Shown here: positions 1 through 11,459 of the stretch, one piece after another
Layout: every line of letters begins with the position of its first letter
Numbering within the stretch: position 1 is the first letter of the stretch
Assembly (NCBI RefSeq): GCF_016920785.2
Contig: NW_024609857.1
Location: 70,740,252 to 70,804,251 of the forward strand
DNA: 64,000 bases
Reading direction: 5' to 3'
Origin: Ixodes scapularis
Taxonomy: Eukaryota > Arthropoda > Arachnida > Ixodida > Ixodidae
The notes under the pieces: generated by a model
Seen by the model: the letters and a program-made list of their open reading frames with translations, nothing else
Told to the model about the DNA's origin: nothing
Databases searched by the model: none
Translations under genes and position numbers: made by a program

Positions 1-540
1 CAACTCATTAAGACCAATGCGTTCTTGTTGACCAACAAACAAATGTACCATCGGCGCCTGGATCGAGCCGAACGAACACGTTACGTTAAGGGTTTCGGAG
101 GCACTGGGAAGCGGCCTTGGGCCGTTGGGGGTACGAACTGTATACAAACCCTATAGAACAATCGCCAATGTTATCTCCAAGCCAAAAGATCCGACCCTGC
201 CAGAGGCAGAAAGGGTCGTGATTTACCAGGTACAGTGCAAGGAATGTGACGCTTCCTACATTGGAGCGACGATACGAAAAAGAAAAACAAGACTAAAAGA
301 ACACGCACGGGACCGCCACCCGCTTCAGGTCCGAACTCGTCGACCACGCATGGATGTCAGGACACCAATTTGACATTGACAAGGCATCCACCTTGGAGGG
401 GGATAAAAGGTGGGAACCGAGGAAGCTGCTGGAATCTTGGTTCATCCAGAACGACAAACGCGGAAGTGATTCATCGCTGGTAAACAAGAACCGTGGCCCC
501 CTGCCGGACGTGTACACAAACTTTATGCCTAAATAACCGA
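1..540 (+). pseudogene. Penelope-like element, 3' end with GIY-YIG domain (broken)
   Basis: Reading the + strand from 125 gives the GIY-YIG endonuclease part of a Penelope-like retroelement: VVIYQVQCKEC, then YIGAT and RLKEH, the usual Y-x(5)-C-x-x-C, YIG-T and R-x-x-EH positions. The frame runs out after about residue 65. The expected continuation (GHQFD, then RKLLESWFIQ and a final Asn-rich tail) resumes in another frame from 354 and stops at 534-536. The copy thus carries at least one frameshift near 310-350. The reverse transcriptase lies upstream of the window or is lost. In intact elements this protein nicks the target for telomere- or DNA-primed reverse transcription; this copy cannot encode it. 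Family assignment is firm; the exact clade is not. Confidence 0.8.
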
Positions 541-576
541 ACTTTTTTGTGCTACTCTCACTCGCTCTGCGCTCTA

Positions 577-640
577 CTGAAGATGCCTCCCGCATGGGAG
601 GCGAAACGTTTAATTAAATTGTTATTTTTGTGATGTCAAG
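577..640 (+). other. Hammerhead-ribozyme-like motif at Penelope-like element 3' end
   Basis: Just 3' of the Penelope-like coding remnant lie CTGAAGA (577-583), a perfect 7-bp stem GCCTCCC/GGGAGGC with a GCAT loop (585-602), and then GAAAC (603-607), in the order of a type I hammerhead core. A GTC cleavage triplet occurs downstream (about 635-637). There is one extra base between the CTGANGA box and stem II, and helix I pairs poorly, so this copy is probably inactive. Penelope-like elements are known to carry hammerhead motifs; the match here is by eye. Confidence 0.45.
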
Positions 641-848
641 CCGTTTTTGTTATTACATTTATCACGTCTTCGCCCGGCTTGTGGAGTATTTTTGCGCTCC
701 TAATTTCACCGGCACGACAGCCATGGGAGGCCACTGCGAGCAAATGGGGAGAGAAATAATTGAGGCCTATCGGATGGCGACAAGCCCGGAAAACATAACC
801 ACCCCGTCCATTTCGCTCTCAAGAAAGGAGATTATCTTTCTTAGGCCC

Positions 849-1506
849 TTAAAGGGCCCATGAAACGATTTTTGGGTCGGGATAAATCATTTTAGATTGG
901 GATTTTACTAATAGCACATCGTTCAGTTGACCAAAAGAAAAAGGTAGAAAGTCAAAAGCCTGACTTTCAGTGCGAAAATTTGAAAACAGAGCGGACTATT
1001 TCGTACCTCCTCCCCTTCGCAACCTCTCTGCCTTTTCGCTGTGATACAACCGCGGTCCCAAAAGCGCGTTATCGGGTCCAAACTGACGCCACACGCAACC
1101 GGACCTCACTTATTCCCTTCAGCCCTAAGCTGACATTGTGGTGGAAGCTACACGCTTGCCGGACCAATCAGCCGCCTCCCTTTCATCACCTGACTTCATT
1201 CTCTGCAGCCACATTTGCCACGCTCACGTGGCAAGTGTGGCTGGCCCAACGAGCACGTAGCTTCAACAGCACTGTCAGCTTCGGAATGAACGGGGTGGGG
1301 AAAGCGACTTTTGTCTGAATTTTGAGCGACGGGCTAATCTTCTAGGGGGAGAATGGATGTGTCCGGGATTACACAAACGGGAGTGCGAGCAAGAGGGGAC
1401 TCCCCCTTTTCGTCTTCTTCAACTGTTTGGTGGAATGCGCGATTTATGAGTTCAGGAGGAAAGCGAAACAGGAAAAAGTTGTAAAAGCGTTTCATGACCC
1501 CTTTAA
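849..1506. mobile_element. Non-autonomous TTAA-flanked DNA transposon (Kolobok-like)
   Basis: The element is bounded by TTAA at 849-852 and 1503-1506. Its ends are inverted repeats: the left end reads AGGGCCCATGAAACGATTTT and the right end, reverse-complemented, reads AGGGGTCATGAAACGCTTTT, giving 17 of 20 matches. TTAA target duplication with an RGG-type end is typical of Kolobok (piggyBac shares TTAA but usually starts CCC). The 650-bp interior has no transposase; the open frame over 980-1318 is not recognisable. Confidence 0.75.
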
Positions 1507-2735
1507 TGGAAGCCGAACGCTGACAGACTAGGCAAGGCGACAAGGTCACCGGCAGAAGCGGCCTTTCCTTTTATGCGTTGTTGATGCCCCTTCGACCTCG
1601 CCTTTTGCAAATCCTCCCCACCTGCTTTTGCGTCTTCGTGTGGCTGTCAGCGAGCGCGACAGCCGCTTTAAGCAAATCAAAAGGATGAAGCGAAACGCGT
1701 TACTCAGCGTGACCTCTCTACATAGGACGCGTAGGACAAAAAAGTTTGGACGAAAATTTGTCACGTGACGTTTTCTGTCACGCTGATAGGATCTCTGGGG
1801 CTGTCGTTTTCGCCGTTTGCCTAGTTATAGAAATAAGCAGGCCACGTAGGTCCGGTTTTCGAACTGGGCTCTTCAGTGTTCTGTTGCTTTCGTGCGTTGC
1901 AGACGTGGCCGTGTTTTTTCGTCGTAAACGGTCGGAATACGTCCATGCCAATTTTTCGGTAACAGTCATTTTTTGCACCGGAGTTCGTGGAATACTTGTG
2001 ATGTGTTTGTTGGACACGCTTCGACAAAAACTGCTCTTCGCCGACGACGAGACGTCAGTTGAATGTGCGCAACCTTCTTCCTCGAATGTGTTTGTGGGGT
2101 GCCTGAGTTGGATTATGCATCTATCAAGGATTACATGATATCGCTCTTTTATTAGTAAGTGCACTGCAAGCATGATTCTGATAGTCGCCCTGCTTTCCTT
2201 TCATTCTCCGCGGTTTTACGTGTGATGAGTTTTGCTTGGCATGAGGACAGTGTTAATTGTATTTTATAATTTGCTTTTCGTTTTACAGAGAAGTGTGACC
2301 TTTGTAAATATGTTGAGAATACACTGTGTGTAATGATAGTTGTTTAATAAACTTCTGGGAGCGATCGAAAAAGTTTGTTTGTCCGTATAAGTGATTGGAT
2401 ATGCAACAAATGACATGTAACGTACACATACTTGCACGACGTTCGGCCAATACGAAGCAGACGCATCGTAGAGTTTTCGCACAATATTACGCGAACGCTA
2501 GGCCGGGGCGAAACAGCTGTACGGCAATACCTGCCGGGTATCAAACGGTGGTGCAAAACTGGACAGTTGAGCGATATTGTAACCGACTTTCGGCCGGCAC
2601 TGGCACGATACTGCAAAGTATTGCCGTGCTGCTTGGGAACGGAGGGGATGACATCTTACTATCGTGCTTCCAACGCTTATTTATTTTATTTCTCTCCTGG
2701 GACGCGTAAAAGAGCACTTCTGTGACACACCAGAG
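1507..2735. other. Unassigned, GC-mixed stretch; no recognisable gene
   Basis: Overlapping open frames occur on both strands (1746-2138 +, 1778-2173 -, 2395-2725 +). None has a recognisable domain, and the two longest overlap each other antisense, which suggests chance. An AATAAA at 2346-2351 could be a + strand polyadenylation signal. I cannot assign a gene. Confidence 0.4.
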
Positions 2736-2739
2736 ATAT

Positions 2740-3960
2740 TCGAAACTTGGGCTGGCCTCTCGGCTTTCTTTGCCACTTTTGGCACTTATTTGGCACTTCA
2801 GTGGGTAGCCAGGAAAGAGCCAAACTTCGGCATGCCCCGAATCGACAAATTAACATTTACTGCGGCAGTTATGGCTCAAGTCTGGCACTTACTTTGGCAC
2901 AACTGTTGCGGACCAGAGAAAAGCCAAACTCGGCGAGGCTGAAATACCAAAATTAGGCGTTGCTTTGGTAGTTATGGCTCAAGTATGGCACACTTCGGCA
3001 CTCCTGTGGCGTATCAGAGAAACGCCAAATTTTGGCGTGTCCGAAATACCCAAATTAGGGGTTGCTCTGGCAGTTATGGCTGAATTATTGCATCAACTTT
3101 GGCGCTCCTCTGGCGCACCAGAGAAACGCCAAACCTTAGCACGTCCCAAATACCGAAATGAGGCGTTGCTCTGGCAGCTATGGCTGAAGTATGGCACCAA
3201 CTTTGGCGCTCCTCTGGCGGACCAGAGAAACGCCAAACCTTGGCACGTCCCAAATACCGAAATTAGGCGTTGCTCTGGCAGTTATGGCTGAAGTATGGCA
3301 CCAACTTTGGCGCTCCTCTGGCGGACCAGAGAAGCGCCAAACCTTGGCATGCCCCGAATTCCCAGTTTTGGTTTTATTATGGCAGTTATGGCTCAAATCT
3401 GGCACCAACTTTAGCGCTCCTCTGGCGGACCAGAGCAACGCCTAACTTTGGCATGTCCAAAATACCCAAATTGGGCATTGCTGTGGCAGTTATAGCTCTA
3501 GTATTGCACTACTTCGGCAATCCTGTGGCGGACCCGAGAAAAGCCAAACTTTGGCACGTCCCAAATACCGAAATTAGGCGTTGCTCTGGCAGCTATGGCT
3601 GAAGTATGGCACCAACTTTGGCGCTCCTCTGGCGGACCAGAGAAACGCCAAACCTTGGCACGTCCCAAATACCGAAATTAGGCGTTGCTCTGGCAGTTCT
3701 GGCTGAAGTATGGCACCAACTTTGGCGCTCCTCTGGCAGACCAGAGAAATGCCAAACCTTGGCATGCCCCGAATTCCCAGATTAGGATTTACTATGGCAG
3801 TTATGGCTCAAGTATGGCACCAACTTTGGCACTCCTCTGGCGTACCGGAGAAGAGCCAAACTTTGGCATGCCATAGGATCGCCCAACTTAGGCTATAGTT
3901 AGGCACCGTACTTTGGCACTGATGAATGCCATGGTGCAAAAACCGAACTGCGCCAAAGTT
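2740..3960. repeat. Minisatellite, 103-105 bp unit, about 11 copies
   Basis: A head-to-tail array whose units can be phased on GCAGTTATGGCT-like starts at 2864, 2967, 3070, 3173, 3278, 3382, 3486, 3589, 3693 and 3797, with degenerate partial units on each side. Each unit contains nested inverted sequences: TTGGCG...CGCCAA enclosing CTCTGG-CGGA-CCAGAG, so every unit can fold as a hairpin. The unit lacks stops in several frames and its length is mostly not a multiple of three, so the open frames through it (for example 2965-3291 and 3191-3445) read the same unit in successive frames and are not genes. Confidence 0.92.
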
Positions 3961-4139
3961 GGGCCCTTATGTTTGCCAGACCTTTGCCCAAGTTGGGCAT
4001 TCCTCTGGCGTGCTACCTGGGACGTGGTGCCCTTCGCACACTTGGAGGCTGGGACCCCGGTCGTGGCCAGCTGGAAGGGTACCCTGGATATCCTGTCATA
4101 CAATGAGAGCATGCACGCCATAACTTACGTGGCAAATCG

Positions 4140-4260
4140 ATAAATAGCCCTGTACACGTCTCGTCCAACTCACGTGGGCTTGGAATCGAACGACCAGGGC
4201 TTCTAGAGTGATGGGTGCCTTCCGATCCCTCATCACCACTTCCTTCTGCAGAAAAGTGTG
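4140..4260 (-). repeat. Possible tRNA-like SINE head (weak)
   Basis: Read on the - strand, the stretch has a B-box-like GTTCGATTCC (near 4190) preceded by a clover-leaf-sized segment containing CACTCTAGAAGCCC. No clear A box and no SINE body are seen. It may be a worn tRNA-derived SINE. Confidence 0.25.
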
Positions 4261-4289
4261 CGACATTTCAAATAGTGACGAATCCAATT

Positions 4290-5150
4290 CCTAATTTCGC
4301 TTATTGGTAAATAATGTGGCACTCTCTGGGGACCAACATTGGTTGTAACATCAATACACACTATGGGAAATGCAAATGGAAGGGTGCATATTGTCATCAA
4401 CCACTGAAGTGAAAAGGCATTAGAATTCTACACATGCTGTGGCTGCCCTGTTAGTGACAGCGACACACACATATTGCTGCAACACTATATATGGAACTGT
4501 GAACAACTGTGTGTACAAGAGGGCTATAAGCGTGCAACATGCTGTTCATAGAAATAGACTGCTACATTGTTTCTCCTGCAGATTTTCCATGTATGCTAAA
4601 TATTTCATATTTATGCCTCACAAAGCTTTTTGGGAAGCGTACCATTGTGTCTGGACAGCTGGGAATGAAGCAAATCCAATGGCCTTCTTGTGCCCAACCT
4701 GTAGTCTCGCGCATGGTCTGTGGGACATCAAGTATTCAGGTGTATGGAATAAATATACCATCAAAACAAAAATAACCTAGCTAACCCAATATATCTAACG
4801 TGAAGTTGCAAGTGCAGAAAGAATGTACAATATACTTCTAAAAATGGACCGCGGCGGTGATGGGGATTGCAAGTCCTCCTCATCTTCTGAGCTGTACACT
4901 CTTTTTGTCTTTCTTTTTCGTTTCCCCCTTCCGAGATCCACTTCGCTTTGTAAGTCATCCGTGTCTTCCGGCCTCCTCAATCTTTGTCGTGCTTCTTCGT
5001 ATGTACCTGAAAAAAGTTATGTTGATCTACTTAATCTAAATATCGCATAAATGTAGTTTGACATCGACATCAACAGGTGCCTAAAATACCATGAAAGCCC
5101 ATGTACGTAATTGTATTACCATATGCCTTTACTGCAGTGCAGGGCACTGG
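4290..5150. other. AT-rich stretch, no gene recognised
   Basis: It lies downstream (on the - strand) of the EnSpm-like pseudogene and may be that element's 3' flank. I could not find its terminus. The open frame at 4439-4780 has no recognisable domain. Confidence 0.35.
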
Positions 5151-7060
5151 TATCCAGTCAGGCCCTGGCGTTGCTCCCGCTTTCAGCAGGCTCTGCACTT
5201 TTTTTTTTTTTCAGGAGGCCACATGCAGTAGTCTTCATGAACCCAGTTTTTATGAACAATGGCCACTGAGTCATCTTCTTCAGGAAATTTAACGACGATG
5301 TAGCGAAAACCTTACAAAAGCACGAAAACATTTTTATGAGCATACCATTTTACACGAGTGCTTCACAATTACAAGAACAACTGCCCACTGCCATCTCTTA
5401 CAACAAAACAGCATGCAGAAGAGGGAAAACAATGGTCTCCCTTTTAAATATAATTTTGAGGCACTTCTGAGCAATACAGTGCAGTGGCCATGACCGCAAA
5501 TAAGAAAGTTGCGAAACTGTGCAAATCCTCAGCATCGTTGACGGACATGGCAACGAATACAGGTCCCTCCGTTGAAGAAACTTCCTTCAAATAACTCATG
5601 GAGCTCCAGATGGGAAATGAGCAAAGTTCTTCACTATGATCACTGACCCATCAGAAAGTATGCAACAGCTGTTTTTGTTGCCAACTCTAAGAGAAACGTT
5701 GGCTGACAATGCGACCTTAAACAACTGTGGGCATTGGCAGGCCTCAATAAGCGGCCCAGAGTTGTGTGGTGCAGTAAACAATGGGTAGCGTGCCACCTTC
5801 TGCTGCCGTTCCAGAACGACTCCCTGCTCCGACAGCCTATTACAGAGCTGCTCGAGAGGATATTCCGGCTTTCGAAGCATCCTCTTCAGAGTTGCCATGT
5901 AATTCTCAAACGGAAACGCACTCCAATCATCCAAGCATCCCAGGTGCTGAACGTCAGATGTAAGATGAGACAGTCCATGCACATTGTGTGTTACATGCTC
6001 TTGGCCATAAATCTCAGTAAAGCAACTAACAAAACACTCCAGCAGGTCTCCCGCATACTGAATTTCAGTTGTGGTGGCACCAGGTGCTGCAAGTAGGCTG
6101 ACTGCCACATGCAAGACAAGAAAATTGTCATGCATGTGTGAGGGAATGAGTGACAACAGCACCACAGGTCCTCCATACAACAAGAAAAAACGAAATTCAG
6201 TAGCTTTCCATTGTTCTAGCTCTGCCAGACTTCGTGGCTTTCTGTTAAAATCAGAAGGAACAAACTGTGCTAGCTTCTGATTTCTTTCCGACATCTCACT
6301 GAATACGTTGCTCCCAAGTCTTACTCCTTTGGGCCACGAGCCCAAAGAAGGAGCAGCTTGCGTGTTACACCCAAACAAACGAGATGCATATAATCTAACG
6401 GTACATCCTTCACGAGATCTATCGGAAGTACCTCTAGAATACTTTGACCAGTGTTGTGTTGCTTTTGTGACTTGTAGCGGAAACTTTGATTGGTTCGCAA
6501 TTGCTTGGTCATATCTGGAAAGCACACCCTGCCTTTCCAATACACACCCTTAACAGTGCATTTTGTGCAACTGTGATAGCCCGTATGGCCTCTGATGTAC
6601 AGTATGAAGGCTTTAGCTGGTGCATCACAGATTATGGCATGAATTCTCACACGAACTGTCACTGTGTCAGTAATGAAGCCTGCAGTGATCAGAAGTTTGA
6701 GTTAATCAACGAACTGCTGCAGGAACTGATTCGCGTCCTGAGGTTTGCTACCACCAAAAAAAACACCCACAACAAATGGTGCCTCGTCTTCAAAGTTGTT
6801 GATACGCCCAAGAATAGGCCAGAACTGGTTTTTGGAGCTCTTGGATATAGGGAGGCCTTCTATATTAAAACTGAGGCTCAATTCAGTCGGTAAATCCGCA
6901 CAGTCTTTCAGGATTTGACGAAGCCCCGCCTCAACTCCAAAATGACAGTATTCGCCTCCCCACAGCTTCACAATACGAGATGACTTCTTTGGAGTCTGTA
7001 ACAAGGCTCTTGCAGAACATGGTAGTGAAGAAAAGTATGTGTGGCTGCGCAGCACTGCCA
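5150..7060 (-). pseudogene. EnSpm/CACTA-type transposase, broken
   Basis: Read from 7055 downward, the - strand encodes SRIVKLWGGEYCHFGVEAGL, then NFEDEAPFVVGVFFG, then an in-frame TAA at 6702-6704 (between QQFVD and LKLL). The same frame resumes with ICDAPAKAFIL and a CTKC knuckle (6662-6321), followed by PLDYMHLVCLGVTRKLLLLW. A frameshift near 6325-6345 moves the reading to the 6540-5596 frame, with HVTHNVHGLSHL and WSAFPFENYMATLKRML. Past 5596 the homologous text continues with further stops and shifts (VAIVHKNWV, YCMWPP near 5220-5290). This is the TNP2/DUF4218-like layout of animal EnSpm transposases: DDE-type cut-and-paste, with the C-terminal HL...FPFE...K module. At least one nonsense and two frameshift lesions make it non-functional. 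I could not place the element's CACTA ends. Confidence 0.78.
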
Positions 7061-7547
7061 GAAGCGATGTGACCGCGGAGTGAGAGGATCGAGACTGTAC
7101 TGCCCATGTTTGCAGCCTCTACCGTATCAGCGGCACAGAGTCTTGGTCATCGAATCCTTAACCACTTGTTGCACAATCGTTGGCGCCAACGTTGGTGCAC
7201 TCATGTTGGAGCAGAGAATTGTCTTTTAATCCAAAGGCCGTAAGCGGCAGGTCGACCTCTCCATTGTCTGGACTAGGACTATGGTACAGCACACATCCAT
7301 CTTTATCGGAGTCAGGAGAAAAACACACCGCTGAGGATGGTTGTGGCAGCTGTGGCGGTTGCGGTTCGTGCGAGGAAGATTGAGGACGTAAAATTTTCGT
7401 TCCGTCAATTCGACAGCCTTTTCGGTAGCCTATAGCCAGCTGTGACCTTCAAAGACCGATCATAAGAAGCTTCAGAACTACCGGCGACGTCCGAGCAGTC
7501 GCCAGTGAAAAGCCACTCGTAAGGGTGGTCTTTTCTAGACCCCAATC

Positions 7548-8920
7548 ATGATGCCCGGCTCCACGATCGAACTTCCACAGCAGAGCATTGAAAGCGCCGC
7601 CACCAACGTCACAAACCCAGTATCGACAGACCACATCACCCCTGGACAACACTGCAAGCCGAACGACTCAACTCACGATGCTCATGACACCGCGTCCAAG
7701 TTCTGGACGTCCGAGTCGGTAGCGAACTCGTCTGAGACCGGGGTCGAAATTATGGATGAAAGCAACACCAACAACGAAGAGTGGAACAAGGCACGATCAC
7801 GTAAACGCTCACAGAAAACACTGTCCGACTCTGCTTCGAGTTCGGGAACAGTTCGCAAACAGCCGAACGTCAGTGAAGACTCACAGTAATCTTTGCCGCT
7901 ACGAAGCCTGACCAAAAGCTAGCAACTTTAAGCAGCTTGAGGCTTTCCAACGCCCTAGAGAAGCTCTGTCCAGAGTGCATCCTTCAGATCCGCCCCAACG
8001 AGCGCCTCAACGTCGTCGCCGTTGATGTGCGCAACGGACAAACAACAAGGACGCTGCTGAAATGTCCTGAACTTTGTGGTGTCTCTGTCAGGGCCTACCA
8101 ATCCCTCGAGGGCCCCACATCGATTGGTGTCATAAAAAATGTCGATGCTGAACTGTCAGATCCTGAAATTCTTGAAAACCTGCGATCGGATGGCCGCATA
8201 GCCAGAGTACGTCGTCTTGGGGTGACAGGTGTCGTAAAGCTGACATTCAACAGTTCACCATTGCCAAGCTTCGTGCTGCTAGGACGAGTACGACACCAAG
8301 TGACGGAGTCCAAACCCCGTCCAATCCAGTGTCGCAACTGTGGTGGTTTTGGGCACTTTGCAGTCTCATGCACACGTTCTTCCGCATGCTCTCGTTGTGC
8401 AGAGCCGCATCCTATAACTAACACCACGAGTAACACCAAATGTAAATCCACAGTGATCAAGTGCGTCAACTGTGGAGAAGCAGATGAAGCTACATCTCCA
8501 GCGTGTTCAAAATGGAGAGAAGAGCAAAACGTCGTCACGTACGCCAAGAGAAATGCCGTTGACTACCGCGCTGCCAGAATTATTGTAAAGCAGGCGTCGG
8601 GAGTCATACCAGAACCCATTCTCAATGTGGTGGCCAACAGCACCTCCAAGAAAAGTGGAGAAGCCCCAGTGCAGGACAGGCAATTCCCAGCCCTTGACGA
8701 TAAGGGTTTAAGCTATGCCGCAGCACTCAAGACCGATCCTCAAAAAAATATCGAAAGACCACCTAACAACAACTCTGCAACAACGTCTAATAAGCCAAAA
8801 CCCGGTGTCACCATTCCGAAGGGCACTGAAAAGTCGACATGCAACGGAGCATCTATCAAAAAATCTGAACACTCAACGGGAGTCACCAATATTGAACCAA
8901 CATCAACGGATGACTCTTAA
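7548..8920 (+). pseudogene. LINE ORF1 (gag-like, three zinc knuckles), frameshifted
   Basis: The N-terminal 113 residues (7548-7889, Ser/Thr/Asn-rich and hydrophilic) stop at TAA, but the next frame continues directly as VIFAATKPDQKL and into the 7937-8920 frame, so about one base was lost near 7885. The second part has an RRM-like region (NVVAVDVRNG...KLTF) and three Cys knuckles: CRNCGGFGHFAVSC, CSRCAEPH...KC and CVNCGEADEATSPAC. ORF1 proteins of this kind bind the element RNA and form the retrotransposition particle. The C-terminal 110 residues are low-complexity and basic. The downstream gap to ORF2 (8921-9027) is short, as in other I-type elements. Confidence 0.82.
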
Positions 8921-9027
8921 AAAAGATTACCCCGAGATGCTCCGGAAAAACCTACGGCGAATTGGATAAAATTATTCAGAATAGCAGCAGAAATGGCGTG
9001 CGCTTATCTTGATGGCATTGATGCCTC

Positions 9028-11459
9028 GTGGGCACACATTCTATGCGGTTTCAATCAGGCAGCGTTCCCACTGCTGAATATAGCATAATGCTACATCCCA
9101 ACATCCACCCAAAGAGACGCACCCGAAATATTGCATGTCCAACAGTGCTTCAATGGAATACTAACGGCATACAACAACGCCTCTCAGATCTACGCCTACA
9201 TTTAAAGACCAACCGATACGACGTCCTAGCCCTTCAAGAAACTCGTATAAAATACGGCAAATTCAGACTTTCTCCATACGTCGTTTATCAGGGCCTACTG
9301 CCAGTTACTAAAACACAAAGAACGAAGTGCCGAAAGCCACAATACTTGTCCGAAGAGAACTGGATCAGCATCAAATAGATTTGACAGACTTATGTGACGA
9401 TGCTGCTGAGTTCACCGGTGTAACGATACGTAAAGGGGACTGCGACACCACCATAGTTTCTGCGTCCGTCCGTCCGGGAACCAAATGGGACCCTACGATT
9501 ATGATGAAGATTATGCCGCGCTGCTCAGAAAACGTACTATTTTTGGGAGACTTTAACGCCCATAATCACACCTGGGGAGATAAGCACACAACGACGCGCG
9601 GATCTGCTCTTGAGGCCACAGTGGACACGCTAGGGCTTGTTCCACTGAATGATGGAACCGCAACATTTGTCAGACCGGGGGTCTCCAACAGTGTCCTTGA
9701 CCTCAGCTTCGCTACACCACAACTCAGCGCGCGATGGCAACCTCAACATGACAGCTGGGGTAGTGATCATATCCCGATCATTATCTCCTCCCCAAGCTCT
9801 ACAAGCGCTACACATAGGACCTGCAGAGTCGTCAATTGGGACCAATATCGCTCGCACCTCCAAGACCTTCTCTCTGAAGGAAACGTCGATCTTACAGCGG
9901 CTATTTCACAAGCCCTATATGACGCCACGAGGCTGGTCCAGATCCCGGTCTCCCGCCCGAATCCTGACCTCCTCTACCTCAAGCTGATGTCCCGCCGACG
10001 GCAAGCCCAAAATCGTTCGCTACGTACAAGAAGAATGGAGGACATTCAGCGCTATGAAAGAATCGACGCAGCGTTCCGCCGCCATACAACCGACTTCAGC
10101 GAAAACAGTGGCGACAAAAATGTGAATCTCTTGGTGCTCCCGGTGGCGCAAGACAGGCTTGGAGGATGGCACGTGCTCTCGCATCGGAGGTAAATCCTCG
10201 GCTTCAGATCTCAGCGTTTGCTATATCGCAAAATATTACATTAGCACGAACTGCTGAGCTTTTGGCCGATCAGTTCTCCCGTCCAATCTCTACCCCTTCA
10301 GGCTTTCAAATTAGCTCATCAGTGACCCCCCTTTATCAACTGCCCAACATAGACTCCGACTTCACGCTTAAAGAACTGCAGCACGCACTTAGAAGATCCA
10401 CCCGTCTTAGAAGCACTCCAGGGCCGGACGAGATAACGTACCAGGCTTTAAACAACATAGACCCCGTCATGCTGCCTAAACTACTGGAGGAGCTAAACTC
10501 AGTCTGGAGCACGGCGGCACTGCCGGATGCTTGGCTCAACTCCGAAGTCATACCAATCCACAAACCAGGCAAACCGGTAGAAGATTTGTCATCATACCGA
10601 CCAATTTCACTCACCTCCTGCCTTGGAAAATTTCTCGAACGCATGATACTTAGAAGACTAGACTGGGCACTAGAAACAGTTGGCGCGATCCCTGAACACC
10701 TCTCTGGTTTCCGCCGTCGACGCTGCACGGCAGATGCTATTGGGGATCTCGTCTCAGCGTTGGAGGAAGCCAAACAAGCTAATCACGGTTACGCCGTCAT
10801 TTTCCTTGATATTACCAAAGCATTTGATGCGATTCCTCACGCTACTGTCATTAACCAGCTTCAAGTCCTTGGCGTCACGGGACGTACTTTGGCATTTATC
10901 AAGGCCTTCCTCACTGGCCGGACTATGAAAGTTGGCATCGGAAACGATCGCAGCACAATCAGACACATAACTCAAGGAGTTCCTCAAGGAAGCGTACTAA
11001 GCCCGCTTCTCTTTAACGTTGCAATGGCCGCTCTTCCCCGAACTCTCGCCCGTGATGACCGATTTCCAAGAATTCAAATATACTCGGACGATGTGGCCCT
11101 TTGGGCCACGTCACCAACAGCCATGCATGCTAAAATGCAACGTCGTTTACAGCTGACTCTTGACGGTATTTCAAAGGAAATTACTCGACTGGGTTTAACT
11201 ATCTCGCCATCTAAAACCGCGGTAATTGCTCACCATCCACGTGGCTTTAAGGCCAGCTCTTTCACGTACTCTGTAAACGGTACTCCCATAACACGGATGC
11301 GCAACCTCATGTACCTAGGACTGGTTATTGATGACTGCCTTTCCTGGCGTCCAGCCGTGAAACAAACAATATCTCGGTGCGATCTGCACCTCAACGTACT
11401 TCGCAGGATCCGAGGACAAACCTGGGGAACCTCGCTATCTATGACTCTGCAAATGTATA
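9028..11459 (+). pseudogene. LINE ORF2, endonuclease and reverse transcriptase part
   Basis: The APE-type endonuclease begins with VLQWNTNGIQQRL and LALQETRI (9145-9250). A frameshift near 9325 moves it to the 9327-10193 frame, which carries FLGDFNAHNHTWG and the terminal SDHIPI. A second shift near 10100 leads into the reverse transcriptase frame (10166-11459): STPGPDEI, SYRPISLTSCLGK, SGFRRRRCTADAI, FLDITKAFDAIPH, QGVPQGSVLSPLLFN, IYSDDVALWA. The catalytic Asp residues of AFD and SDD are present. The reading is cut at codon Tyr (11456-11458) by the DNA transposon that starts at 11460; the continuation RGLIQSRLLYALP is found on the other side at 13346. The open frame past 11460 into the inserted element is not native. 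Confidence 0.87.

Noticed and set aside
1746..2173. 130-residue open frames on both strands
   Set aside because: They overlap antisense and have no domain, splice or promoter support.
2965..3602. Long overlapping open frames with Trp/Leu-rich protein repeats
   Set aside because: They are the 103-105 bp minisatellite read in rotating frames; unit length is mostly not a multiple of three and all frames are similarly open.
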